Source: Methanobrevibacter thaueri (lineage in GTDB: Archaea; Methanobacteriota; Methanobacteria; Methanobacteriales; Methanobacteriaceae). Taken from it: DNA of 64,000 nt. The position numbers and the translations under genes were made by a program. This document shows, piece after piece, positions 9,743 to 18,055 of this stretch. The stretch spans positions 1 through 64,000 of the forward strand of contig NZ_MZGS01000027.1 of assembly GCF_003111625.1 (NCBI RefSeq), given 5' to 3'. Under the pieces are notes generated by a model. The model did not search any database and was not told the DNA's origin. It worked only from the letters and a program-made list of their open reading frames with translations. The stretch's first letter is position 1. Each line of letters begins with the position of its first letter.

Positions 9743-12700
9743 ATAATCTTCATCATCATCTCTCCAATATCCAAGGAGGAATATTGCAATCAATACAATA
9801 ACCGCAATAACAACAAATATTGGCATGTTTGACTCGGTGGCACTAGCTGATTTTGCAGCTGACTTATCGGACAGCTCATATGCTTTAGCACCTGAGTCTC
9901 CTGCACCATCGGATGAGGAACTTTGTGAAGTTTGTGATTCACTGGCTGATTTTGCATCTCCGCTTTGTGAAGCGTCAGCACCAACAGCAGTCTTTCCACC
10001 ACTTTCACTACTTGTTTTCTCATTGGATGTTCCGTTTACCAATTCCTGCGCATTTGAATTATCATTGCCTCCGTTTTCAGCACCATTAGGAGATCCTCCT
10101 CCCTCTTGATTGGAGCTTGTGTCGTCTTCAGGCATTTGATATAATGGGTCAGTATTGGTAGCCTGTGCCAGGATTTCTGCAAACTCTTGTTTTTCAGCAG
10201 GAGTCAAAGAACTCATTTGGATGATTTTGGCGTTGAATGCCAGGTTTTTACATGTGTGGTGACAACATGCAACACCGTACTGTTTCACTTGATTTATATA
10301 TTCGTTAGCCAAATCCTTGAAAGTCTTCATATCAGTTTGCCAGGTTCCTTGGTCTGCCAAATACATCATCCATGCAAGGGATGTCTGATATCCCGCTGAA
10401 GTTGTTGCGCCGTCAATGTATTGGTTCATGCCCAACAATTCGTTGGCCAGCTGATTACCCACTTCAGTGCCGAGCTTGTCGTTTGCTACAGTCAAACCAC
10501 CGAACATGTTCTGGATTCTTGATGCATAGGAGTTCATTCCAGTACCTCCACCAGTGACAAGAGGCATGTAATATTTAGGGTTCAGGAGCATTGATCTGAT
10601 TTCAAATTCGATTTCCTCTTCATATGTTCTTGAGACATAATTGTTCTTGCTTCTGATGTCTACAAATGAAGTGTCTGGTCTTGATTGACCGGATTGATCT
10701 TTCAATACGCTTGCCGCATTGTACAATCCTCCAAACCAGTCGTAGTAATCGTCTGAATCGAAGAGTCTCCATGTACTGTCGAAGTTTTGAGTAATCAAGT
10801 CTGTCTTGTTAAGCAGATATTTGAAGTTTTCCTTTTGATTGGTGATTACCAAATTGCCTTGGTCGTCAATAGTCCATGAGTATGACACCCTGGAAAGATA
10901 AACGTCCATTGCAAACTCATTTACTGTGTTGATGTCCCAGTCCGCTGTGTTCGGAATGAGAGTTGACATACCTGTTCCTTCCAATACATTACCCGGAAGA
11001 CCGAATAACCTGTCAAGTGAAGGATTCTCGTTGTAATGCTTAATCACATAGTTGTTGGTTTCATTTTCCCCAGGTGCGAATGCCGCAAGTTTTGTGGCGG
11101 TCAGCATCCAGGTCAACCAATCCTTATTGCTTGTAACGATACTTGCAAATACGTCAATTCTTGGCCTGTTTACAACGCTTCCGTTGGACAATTTCACGGT
11201 CAAGTCCTTTAATGGGAGCATTTGCACTCCAACAACCTTACCGTTGTCCAGCCATACCGGCTTACAACCAAGGAAGTATAGGAATTCCGCAACACCAATT
11301 CCTTCAGTTCTTGAAATTTCTGTTCCCCATAGGATCAATGAAGTCAATTCAGGCCAGGAGCCATGTTTTTCGTAATATTCACTGAGCAACAAGTCAACGA
11401 TCTTGACTGCAGACTCGTAAGCTGACTCGGAAGGCATTCTTGTCGGGTCGGATGCATATCCGTCATAACCTGTCGGGATTGAATCCCCATATGAAGGATC
11501 GGCAAACAAACCGGATTTCACATATCCGCCTTCCAAAGCTGTGAAGATTGCATTCCATTCATTGTTGTTCTGAATATTGATAATCACTTGCTCTGCATAG
11601 CGTGTTGAGTTATATAATGCTGAACCAATAGGAATCTCATATTTTACGGCCAACTCATCGATTGATGAACCGTTTACCAAATCCCTAACATAATCCATCA
11701 GGAACTGTTTGATTGCAGCTGCCTCAACAAGGTAGTTCAAATTGCCTTGAACATCACCATAGAATGTTTTTCCCGCAAATTCAGGGTATAGGAATTCCAT
11801 GATTTGATTGTAGATTTTGGTTTGTGAAGTTGTGATTGTAATAACTTCCTCAACAAGTTCATCGCCGGTCAGGATCTTACCGAGAGTGTGCAGACCGTAA
11901 GTGATGAAATCATCCTCCATTGCTTCAAGGTACAAGTGCAAGTCATCTATCCATTGCTGGAAGGTTTCATTTTCACCTGTGAAGTTTCTGAAACCTAATG
12001 TAGGAGCCAATTTGAGTATTTTAGCCTTATATTCCTCTGCATTTGAGGTTACGTTAAGGTTTACTTGGTCCTTATAGTAATTGATGTAGTTATTTAAAAC
12101 TGTATAATTACCATATAATCCGGAAGTGACCATTGCAGGAGTCATGTGAGTGATCAGCAATGCCGCAATCCTGTCTCTTGCAACCATAGCTTCCCCAGGG
12201 TTTGATACAATATATGGATACAATGTTGGGTTTAATGTCAACTCAAAAGTCCAGTCCCCTTCAACAGCACCAAGATTTGTTCCAGGCAGCCATTCGAGGG
12301 TACCGTGAGTTCCCATGTTGACTATTGCATTTACCTTTGCGGTCTTGTCCAGCCATTTATAGAATGAAACGTAGTATTGTGTTGGAGGAAGTGTCAAGTC
12401 GTGGTAATTTTCCACTGTCTTAAGCTCTTCCCAACCTCTACTTGGCTGGAATGTAATGAATACCTTACCGAACCATATTCCCGGGACGACCATGTACTGC
12501 TCATCGGTTCCGTTGTATACCATTGACGGACCCAAACCTGAACCCCAGTAATCAGTCATGTTCTTAATGAGGTTTTGAGGAATGTCCCTGATCAGTTGAC
12601 GGAAGTCCCTTGTGGATATGAGCTGATGGTGTTCAACCAATGCATCGTAGTTGTCCTCAACATATTGTCTTAGCAAACCGTAAGCCCATGAACCCTTGTT

Positions 12701-14593
12701 ACCCATCTTGAAGATGATGTCCTCGAGTTCGCGTGCGGTCATGATTTGCCTGATGTCCCCACCTGTATCGTAGCCTTGTTCATATAACTTTACAATCAAG
12801 TCATAGGTTGATTGGGTTACGTTTAAGTATGATGCCCCAATTTCGGCCTTACCCGGCGGATAGTTGTACAATACGATTGCAATTGTCTTATCGGAATTGT
12901 CCAAATCCTTTAAGTCTGCCCATCCGCAGCTCAGCTTGACCATCTTGTCCACACCGGACTGGATGACATGGGTCTTACCCTCACCGTCGACATAGGATAG
13001 GATTACAGGACCGTAAACCCCTTCGAAACTTGGGTAGGTAACGGCGTATGTCCATTCGACTTGAGGACCCAATTCACTGTTGTAGCTGTATTCAGATATT
13101 TCGTTGACCCCTTTAAGAACAGCAATGTCTATATCGGATAAATCAGGTTCGGCAGAACCGTTTGCATAACTTAAAGACCAACTATATAATGAAGTAATTG
13201 TAGAGATTCCAATTTTTGAGGAACTTGTAATTCTATTTAATATAGAAGACATGGAAGGGGTGGTACTTGTCTTAAAGACATTAAAAGCAGGCCTACCGCT
13301 TGCTGCATAGCTTCTAATCAAAGAATCTACAACATCTCCACCACAATAGTAAGTAGCGATAGCTATCAATTTCTTATCCGGATTAAACTTGTTCTTGAAG
13401 TCGTTTTCAAATCTGTTGAACAGATCCTGTGGATTTAGTGTGTGTTCAACCCAATATTCATATTCTTCCTTCATCCAGTTCAAACTGCCGTCCTGTGTTT
13501 TGGAATATCCCGGATTGGCTGTAATCCACTGATGGATTAAGCTTGGCTCAGGCACGAGAGTGTACATTCCAAGGTCAGGATGGTAAAAACCACATTCAGG
13601 GCTCATCAATGGGATTCCGGCATCAGTCAATGTCGGATTGGAATATTTTGAAGGCTCTATGAGATAACATACATAATCGAAATAATTTCTCATGTTGGTC
13701 AACAGCACGTCGGAGTCCTGGATATCTTCAGCCTGGAAATATGATCCGATGTAGGTGTTTTCAACTGTGTCATATGTATTGTTTTGAGCGCTTGCCCCAA
13801 TGATATGTATTCCGGTCGCATTCATTATCTGTTGGGTGTATGTACCGAATGTGTATGCAACCCTATATTTTGCATTAGCTGGAGAAACAGCTAACAGTTG
13901 CTTCAAATATGATGCGGTGAACTTGTTGTATGCTGAGTTTTCAGCAAACATGTCAATGTGGATATAATTGGCATATTCGGCCAGCCATGCTCTTGATTCA
14001 TCGAAATTAGTTGTACTGATGTATGCAACACGCTTGGACATGTTCATCAATACGTCAACCTTTTCGTTGTGGGAAGCATAATCCACAAGCAAAAGCATGT
14101 CCGGAATGAACATCACATCATTGATATCCAGAGTGACACCGCTTTTGCCGGTCAGGTTAACATCCAACTTGATTGGATTGTAAGTCGAATATGTGAGTTC
14201 CAGATAATATTTTGAAGAATCCAGACCTGTAAATGTTGCAATACCGTTTGAGTTAGTTGTCTTTGTTGAAATCAAAGTATTGTTTGAGTATAACTTAACG
14301 GTAGCTCCCGCTAACTTGAATCCGTCTTCGCTCCATGTTTTGCCAGTTTCGTTATAAGAGTCGTAAACGTGAACATTAATTACATTATTGCCTGCTTCAA
14401 GCATTCCCTCATCTGATTGAGAAGATTCCACTTCTGTAACTACCTGTTCTTGCGTTATTTCTTCTAACTCACTAGGAGCACTCACCACATCAGATATTGT
14501 TTCATTGTCCGCTGCAAATGCACTGTTTACAGAGAACAGAAGCAATATTGAAAGAATTAATGCGAATACTAACTTTTTATCTAACTTTACCGT
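9731..14593 (-). CDS. exported, membrane-anchored CobN/magnesium-chelatase H-like protein
   Basis: About 1,620 residues. A signal peptide (LDKKLVFALILSILLLFSV, cleavage near AFA-AD) is followed by a Ser/Glu-rich stretch, a small carboxypeptidase-regulatory-like beta domain (TTNSNGIATFTGLDSSKYYL), then a full CobN/BchH chelatase domain of over 1,200 residues with the family signature MGTHGTLEWLPGTNLG near residue 760 and NPGEAMVARDRIAALL after it. A Ser/Gly/Asn linker leads to one transmembrane helix (MPIFVVIAVIVLIAIFLLGY) and an acidic DDDEDYDDY tail. Intracellular CobN inserts cobalt with CobS/CobT and ATP; this one would face outside, so metal or tetrapyrrole binding is more likely than ATP-driven chelation. 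Start: GGAGGTGA is followed four bases later by ACG, where ATG would be expected; no ATG/GTG/TTG fits. Confidence 0.85.
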   Translation of the reverse strand, partial: TVKLDKKLVFALILSILLLFSVNSAFAADNETISDVVSAPSELEEITQEQVVTEVESSQSDEGMLEAGNNVINVHVYDSYNETGKTWSEDGFKLAGATVKLYSNNTLISTKTTNSNGIATFTGLDSSKYYLELTYSTYNPIKLDVNLTGKSGVTLDINDVMFIPDMLLLVDYASHNEKVDVLMNMSKRVAYISTTNFDESRAWLAEYANYIHIDMFAENSAYNKFTASYLKQLLAVSPANAKYRVAYTFGTYTQQIMNATGIHIIGASAQNNTYDTVENTYIGSYFQAEDIQDSDVLLTNMRNYFDYVCYLIEPSKYSNPTLTDAGIPLMSPECGFYHPDLGMYTLVPEPSLIHQWITANPGYSKTQDGSLNWMKEEYEYWVEHTLNPQDLFNRFENDFKNKFNPDKKLIAIATYYCGGDVVDSLIRSYAASGRPAFNVFKTSTTPSMSSILNRITSSSKIGISTITSLYSWSLSYANGSAEPDLSDIDIAVLKGVNEISEYSYNSELGPQVEWTYAVTYPSFEGVYGPVILSYVDGEGKTHVIQSGVDKMVKLSCGWADLKDLDNSDKTIAIVLYNYPPGKAEIGASYLNVTQSTYDLIVKLYEQGYDTGGDIRQIMTARELEDIIFKMGNKGSWAYGLLRQYVEDNYDALVEHHQLISTRDFRQLIRDIPQNLIKNMTDYWGSGLGPSMVYNGTDEQYMVVPGIWFGKVFITFQPSRGWEELKTVENYHDLTLPPTQYYVSFYKWLDKTAKVNAIVNMGTHGTLEWLPGTNLGAVEGDWTFELTLNPTLYPYIVSNPGEAMVARDRIAALLITHMTPAMVTSGLYGNYTVLNNYINYYKDQVNLNVTSNAEEYKAKILKLAPTLGFRNFTGENETFQQWIDDLHLYLEAMEDDFITYGLHTLGKILTGDELVEEVITITTSQTKIYNQIMEFLYPEFAGKTFYGDVQGNLNYLVEAAAIKQFLMDYVRDLVNGSSIDELAVKYEIPIGSALYNSTRYAEQVIINIQNNNEWNAIFTALEGGYVKSGLFADPSYGDSIPTGYDGYASDPTRMPSESAYESAVKIVDLLLSEYYEKHGSWPELTSLILWGTEISRTEGIGVAEFLYFLGCKPVWLDNGKVVGVQMLPLKDLTVKLSNGSVVNRPRIDVFASIVTSNKDWLTWMLTATKLAAFAPGENETNNYVIKHYNENPSLDRLFGLPGNVLEGTGMSTLIPNTADWDINTVNEFAMDVYLSRVSYSWTIDDQGNLVITNQKENFKYLLNKTDLITQNFDSTWRLFDSDDYYDWFGGLYNAASVLKDQSGQSRPDTSFVDIRSKNNYVSRTYEEEIEFEIRSMLLNPKYYMPLVTGGGTGMNSYASRIQNMFGGLTVANDKLGTEVGNQLANELLGMNQYIDGATTSAGYQTSLAWMMYLADQGTWQTDMKTFKDLANEYINQVKQYGVACCHHTCKNLAFNAKIIQMSSLTPAEKQEFAEILAQATNTDPLYQMPEDDTSSNQEGGGSPNGAENGGNDNSNAQELVNGTSNEKTSSESGGKTAVGADASQSGDAKSASESQTSQSSSSDGAGDSGAKAYELSDKSAAKSASATESNMPIFVVIAVIVLIAIFLLGYWRDDDEDYDDY

Positions 14594-14636
14594 ATTTTCA
14601 CCTCCTTTCAAATTTATTATAACAAACACATAGCAA

Positions 14637-14651
14637 AATATATTTACTATA
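14637..14651 (-). promoter_or_regulatory. TATA-type promoter of CobN-like gene
   Basis: Minus strand AGTAAATATATTTTG lies about 45 bases before the proposed ACG start at 14593 in the divergent spacer 14594-14795. The fit to an archaeal TATA box is good; the rest is inference. Confidence 0.35.
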
Positions 14652-14747
14652 CGTATAAATTTGATTTGAAAACATATAAAATTAACTAAACTAAAACAAT
14701 TGAATAATTTGATAAAATACAGTATACACAAAGAAGATACATTTATA

Positions 14748-14759
14748 TACTTAAATGAC
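14748..14759 (+). promoter_or_regulatory. TATA-type promoter of DUF1002 gene
   Basis: Plus strand ATTTATATACTT stands about 40 bases before the ATG at 14796, leaving a short leader that carries the ribosome-binding site GAGGTGA. Confidence 0.4.
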
Positions 14760-14795
14760 TAAATAAAATTTACCAATATTATTAGAGGTGATAAT

Positions 14796-15632
14796 ATGCG
14801 TAAAACCATTATTATTTTGGCAATGGTAATTATTGGAATGCTCATTCCAATAGGATTTGCTACAAGTGACACACAAGTCGTTATAACCTATGGTGAAACA
14901 ACTCACCACAATGCAAATTATAAAAATATTGTAGATGACTTTTTCATAAAACAGGCAGGCGTTGACTTAAACACTGTCGAATCAAAAATAATCACTGCAG
15001 ATGAGGTAAACAAGATTGCAAGTACAATTACAGGCAAAACCTACTCATCAAATCAAATATACTCATCCGCATTGGTGGACTTGAATGACAATGATAACCT
15101 TGAGGTTAGTGTTGATAAATCAAAGATCACCACCATAACCGGTGATATGTATATATCTGCATTAAAATCAGCAGGAATAACCGCAGGACACGTTTATGTA
15201 ACAAGTCCGGTAACAGCAACCGGAGAATCTGCATTAACAGGAATCATGAACTCCTATGAGGTAGTGACAGATGTGGAAATTCCGGATACAGTGAAAGAAG
15301 CTGCAAACAATGAAATTTACACCCAAGCGGAAATCGTTAAAAACTCAGATGTGGACGCTGATGAGTTATCCAAACTGGTTGATGACGTGAAAGAAGAAGT
15401 GGAAACAAATAACGTCACTGATCATCAAACCATCGTGAACATCATCAACAACTACACAATAAACTACAACATAAATATAACAAACAGCGATATCGAAAAC
15501 CTTGCAGACAGTATTGAGCAAATACAAAACGTGCAAGGAGACATAAACAACTATCAAACCGAAGTGTCAGATGTCTTAAACAGCACTGATGCGAATGGTG
15601 CAACTGATTTCATTAGTGGATTATTTAACTAA
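14796..15632 (+). CDS. secreted DUF1002 family protein
   Basis: 278 residues with a signal peptide (RKTIIILAMVIIGMLIPIGFA). The body (VVITYGET, GKTYSSNQIYSSALVDL, SALKSAGITAGHVYVTSPV, SALTGI) matches the DUF1002 family, found in Firmicutes (YpuA) and methanogens and of unknown function. The C-terminal third is a helical, Asn/Asp-rich extension. AGAGGTGATAAT precedes the ATG at the spacing typical of this genome. It is divergent from the CobN-like surface gene, with 200 bases between them, so a shared control region is possible. Extracytoplasmic. Confidence 0.8.
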   Translation: MRKTIIILAMVIIGMLIPIGFATSDTQVVITYGETTHHNANYKNIVDDFFIKQAGVDLNTVESKIITADEVNKIASTITGKTYSSNQIYSSALVDLNDNDNLEVSVDKSKITTITGDMYISALKSAGITAGHVYVTSPVTATGESALTGIMNSYEVVTDVEIPDTVKEAANNEIYTQAEIVKNSDVDADELSKLVDDVKEEVETNNVTDHQTIVNIINNYTINYNINITNSDIENLADSIEQIQNVQGDINNYQTEVSDVLNSTDANGATDFISGLFN

Positions 15633-15657
15633 TAATCCCCTTTATTCTTTTTTTAAA
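15633..15657 (+). terminator. T-rich terminator after DUF1002 gene
   Basis: TAATCCCCTTTATTCTTTTTTT directly follows the stop codon. It has no clear hairpin, which is usual for archaeal oligo-T termination. The next gene converges from the other side. Confidence 0.45.
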
Positions 15658-15662
15658 ACAAT

Positions 15663-16463
15663 CTATGAGTTTTCATCATCACTTTGACTGGAACCAGCAT
15701 TATTTCTGATTAGCTCCTCCATCTCATCGAACCTGTGATTGAAATGTTTGATTAGGATGGCCGCAGTCAATGTTGCGGTACCGACACCTGAAAGGATATA
15801 ACCTCCCCAAACCAGAACTATTGCATTTAATTTTCCCGGCATGGAAGTGCCTAAAACAGCATACCCATTACTTGTAAATGCATTTGACACCATTACAAGG
15901 GAGTCTAAAGGATTTACACCTTCAACTATCTGAGTTATGATAAAACTAATGAATATTAGTGCAAATAATATTACTATGGTTACGCTCAAACCGTGGGATT
16001 CTGTGTATTGCCTGAACTTGTCATAATATACTTTAATGAAGTATATGAAAACAGCTACATGAATAACATCAATTAAATTAAATAACAGATGATCATAAAG
16101 CATAAAGTTTAAGGAATCAAAAGGAACAAGCAGCAGAAGTATGATTTTTCCCTTCCAAGAACTTTTATCCAGGGTTATAGCTAAGAATAATGATAAGGCA
16201 ATGTCAAAAATTGCAAAATAGATTAAACCCTCTGAGGATATTAAAGAATATAATATATTGATAAATGCCAACGCCATCATTATAAGGTAAAATACCTGTC
16301 TTAAAGTATGTATTTCATCTTCCGGAAGCACTTCACCAAAGTTTGATAACGTTTCGGAACTGCTAATTACCTTTTTAAAAACAAATGTTCCAATAAGCAC
16401 CAATACAAGAAAAATGACTATTTCATAAGCGAATCCAAAAATATTTAAAGATACCCAATCCAT
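15663..16463 (-). CDS. multi-pass membrane protein with channel-pore-like segment
   Basis: 266 residues with about seven hydrophobic segments. After four or five helices comes VSNAFTSNGYAVLGTSMPG and then a strongly hydrophobic helix (IVLVWGGYILSGVGTATLTAAIL), an arrangement that recalls a potassium-channel pore loop (T-x-G-Y-G) and inner helix, although the filter sequence is not canonical. The tail is a short helix (HRFDEMEELI) and an acidic Ser-rich end. GAGGTTATTAAATG supports the start. It is convergent with the DUF1002 gene and about 80 bases downstream of the RNase P RNA gene. I do not recognise a named family, and the channel idea is inference. Confidence 0.6.
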   Translation of the reverse strand: MDWVSLNIFGFAYEIVIFLVLVLIGTFVFKKVISSSETLSNFGEVLPEDEIHTLRQVFYLIMMALAFINILYSLISSEGLIYFAIFDIALSLFLAITLDKSSWKGKIILLLLVPFDSLNFMLYDHLLFNLIDVIHVAVFIYFIKVYYDKFRQYTESHGLSVTIVILFALIFISFIITQIVEGVNPLDSLVMVSNAFTSNGYAVLGTSMPGKLNAIVLVWGGYILSGVGTATLTAAILIKHFNHRFDEMEELIRNNAGSSQSDDENS

Positions 16464-16545
16464 TTAATAACCTCACTATTAATTATGAAGTTACAAATAT
16501 TAAAAATTATCCAATGAAAAAATTGTAGAAATAAGTAGAAATCAA

Positions 16546-16845
16546 TTTTTCATGGCATGTTAAGAGTAACCCACATTCTGTTTACACAGCATTCATCTTA
16601 GCGAACTACCTTGCCTACACAAGCGATTATCGGCATCTTTGTTCTTGCATCCTATGGAATGGCCGTTTCACCGTTTCTTTTAATGTCCTCAATCAAATAT
16701 CATCGTCTACCATTAAAAGCCGTGTCGTTTCTGCTCCAGAGTCATGCTTCTCAGCATACGTCTTTCAACGTCATAGTCTTGTATCGATGTGCGGAGTTTC
16801 CTTAGTTATAATAACCAGCAGCTGTCTTTAACTTGCCATGAAAAA
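16546..16845 (-). ncRNA. rnpB: RNase P RNA
   Basis: Read on the minus strand, the ends pair as a long P1 helix: TTTTTCATGGCA at 16845-16834 with TGCCATGAAAAA at 16557-16546. Inside are the conserved elements AAGGAAACTCCGC near the 5' side, GAAACGGTGAAACGG in the middle and ACAGAATGTGGGTTACTC near the 3' side, which correspond to the universal RNase P core (GAGGAAAGTCC and ACAGAA..GGCTTA). The length of about 300 fits archaeal type A RNAs of Methanobacteriales. The RNA matures tRNA 5' ends with archaeal protein subunits. An initiator tRNA gene lies 20 bases upstream on the same strand. Confidence 0.88.
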
Positions 16846-16865
16846 TAGATAATTTAATGAAAATG

Positions 16866-16940
16866 TAGCAGGGCCTAGATTTGAACTAGGGATCTCGGGG
16901 TTATGAGCCCCGCGGGTTCACCAGACTACCCCACCCTGCT
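16866..16940 (-). tRNA. initiator tRNA-Met (CAU)
   Basis: A full cloverleaf is seen on the minus strand: acceptor AGCAGGG/CCCTGCT, D stem GGGT/ACCC, anticodon stem CGGGG/CCCCG with loop CTCATAA, and T stem CCTAG/CTAGG with loop TTCAAAT. Anticodon is CAU. The A1-U72 end pair and the run of G-C pairs next to the anticodon loop are the marks of archaeal initiator tRNA. CCA is not encoded. RNase P RNA follows 20 bases downstream. Confidence 0.85.
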
Positions 16941-16981
16941 ATAAGAAAAACAGTAATAACTAATACTAATTATAGTAAAGA

Positions 16982-16997
16982 TAGTATTTAAAGTTTT
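16982..16997 (-). promoter_or_regulatory. TATA-type promoter of initiator tRNA / RNase P RNA
   Basis: Minus strand AAACTTTAAATACTAT lies about 45-50 bases upstream of the tRNA 5' end. It is the only TATA-like element that can serve both the tRNA and the RNase P RNA. Confidence 0.4.
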
Positions 16998-17028
16998 CTA
17001 TAAAAGGGAAAAATCAAAGAAAATAAAG

Positions 17029-17541
17029 TTATTTATTTTCTAATGATTCTATTCTCTTATCTAAATCATTTAATTTTTCTTGAGTAGCTTCCTGGAATTC
17101 CTGAGATGATTTTTTGAATTCCATGTAGTCTTTTTCCAAACTGTCAACGTTGCTTGTAGTTTCAGAAAATTTAGACTGGAGATTTTCCAAATCTTCGGTA
17201 GTAGCTAAAGACCAATCCTTGATTAACTCATCACTTTTGGCATCCAAAAATGCGTCAATCTTGTTAGAGAATGAATCGGTGCTGATTCCAGACATGTCAA
17301 TGTCACTTAACTTGACTTTGATTCTTTTAGTGACGGACTCGGAATCCTTATCTTTAGGTGCTGCCTCAGTCAACTCTGCAGGACTGCCACCTAGAACTTC
17401 CTCCATATGTGCATCTCCACTGGTCGGAACGTACTGGCGTAACTTATCCATTGTTTCAGGACTGTTTAATAAATAATAATAGACTAGAACTATAATAGCA
17501 ACTATTAAAATAATTACAGCAATTGCTTCTGTAGCATCCAT
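17029..17541 (-). CDS. membrane-anchored coiled-coil protein
   Basis: 170 residues. One N-terminal transmembrane helix (IAVIILIVAIIVLVYYYLL) is followed by a Pro/Asp-rich linker, a segment with helical amphipathic repeats, and a C-terminal coiled coil (LQSKFSETTSNVDSLEK to LNDLDKRIESLEN). AGGTGGTAATATG fixes the start. It lies 8 bases downstream of the gene at 17550, which has the same architecture, so the two form an operon and may interact through the coiled coils. No family recognised; the function is unknown. Confidence 0.65.
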   Translation of the reverse strand: MDATEAIAVIILIVAIIVLVYYYLLNSPETMDKLRQYVPTSGDAHMEEVLGGSPAELTEAAPKDKDSESVTKRIKVKLSDIDMSGISTDSFSNKIDAFLDAKSDELIKDWSLATTEDLENLQSKFSETTSNVDSLEKDYMEFKKSSQEFQEATQEKLNDLDKRIESLENK

Positions 17542-17549
17542 ATTACCAC

Positions 17550-17957
17550 CTATTTATCCATTTTTCTGAGTTTTGCTTCTTTCTTTTCAATTTCCATAAG
17601 CATTTTTTCTAACTTTTTCTGTTCAGTTTCAGCTTCAAGTCTTGCTAATCTTTCATTGATTTCAGAGTGAAGATAACCAACACGGCTTCTAGCTTCGGTT
17701 GTTGATTGCCTGATAGCTGAAAGACTGTCTTGTTGCTCTTGTGGTAATGGAATAGGATTATCCATCAATCTTTTAGATTCAATATCTTTTTCGACCATGG
17801 ACATTTTCTTAAGCTCGATTTCCTTTTCGAGCAATATGATTTCATTTTTTGATTTTGCAACACTTCTCCATTGTGCAACAATGATAATCAATACAATAGC
17901 AACAATAACCAAAATTATTAATAAAAACATTTGATCAGGTATTGTAGGGATATCCAT
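17550..17957 (-). CDS. membrane-anchored coiled-coil protein
   Basis: 135 residues: a short N-terminus, one transmembrane helix (MFLLIILVIVAIVLIIIVAQW) and then an almost wholly helical charged region (LLEKEIELKKMSMVEKDIESK; LARLEAETEQKKLEKMLMEI) that should form a cytoplasmic coiled coil. GGAGGTTAAAAAATG gives a strong start. First gene of the pair with 17029. I do not recognise the family; conserved small proteins of this type are common in methanogens, without assigned function. Confidence 0.65.
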   Translation of the reverse strand: MDIPTIPDQMFLLIILVIVAIVLIIIVAQWRSVAKSKNEIILLEKEIELKKMSMVEKDIESKRLMDNPIPLPQEQQDSLSAIRQSTTEARSRVGYLHSEINERLARLEAETEQKKLEKMLMEIEKKEAKLRKMDK

Positions 17958-18055
17958 TTTTTAACCTCCAAGTAATATATTTATAGATAATTATAAAATA
18001 TTATATAAACTTTATCAATTAAATATTTAATTATAATAACAGAAGGTAAAAATTT

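Noticed and set aside
9825-10109. Plus-strand frames of 94 and similar length opposite the CobN-like gene and the adhesins
   Set aside because: Low-complexity shadows of Ser/Gly/Ala-rich or Asn-rich coding sequence; no ribosome-binding sites.
14594-14731. Start of the CobN-like gene at ATG 14731
   Set aside because: The added 46 residues cover the promoter and the ribosome-binding site and would bury the signal peptide.
16611-16805. Plus-strand open frame of 64 codons
   Set aside because: It is the antisense of RNase P RNA.
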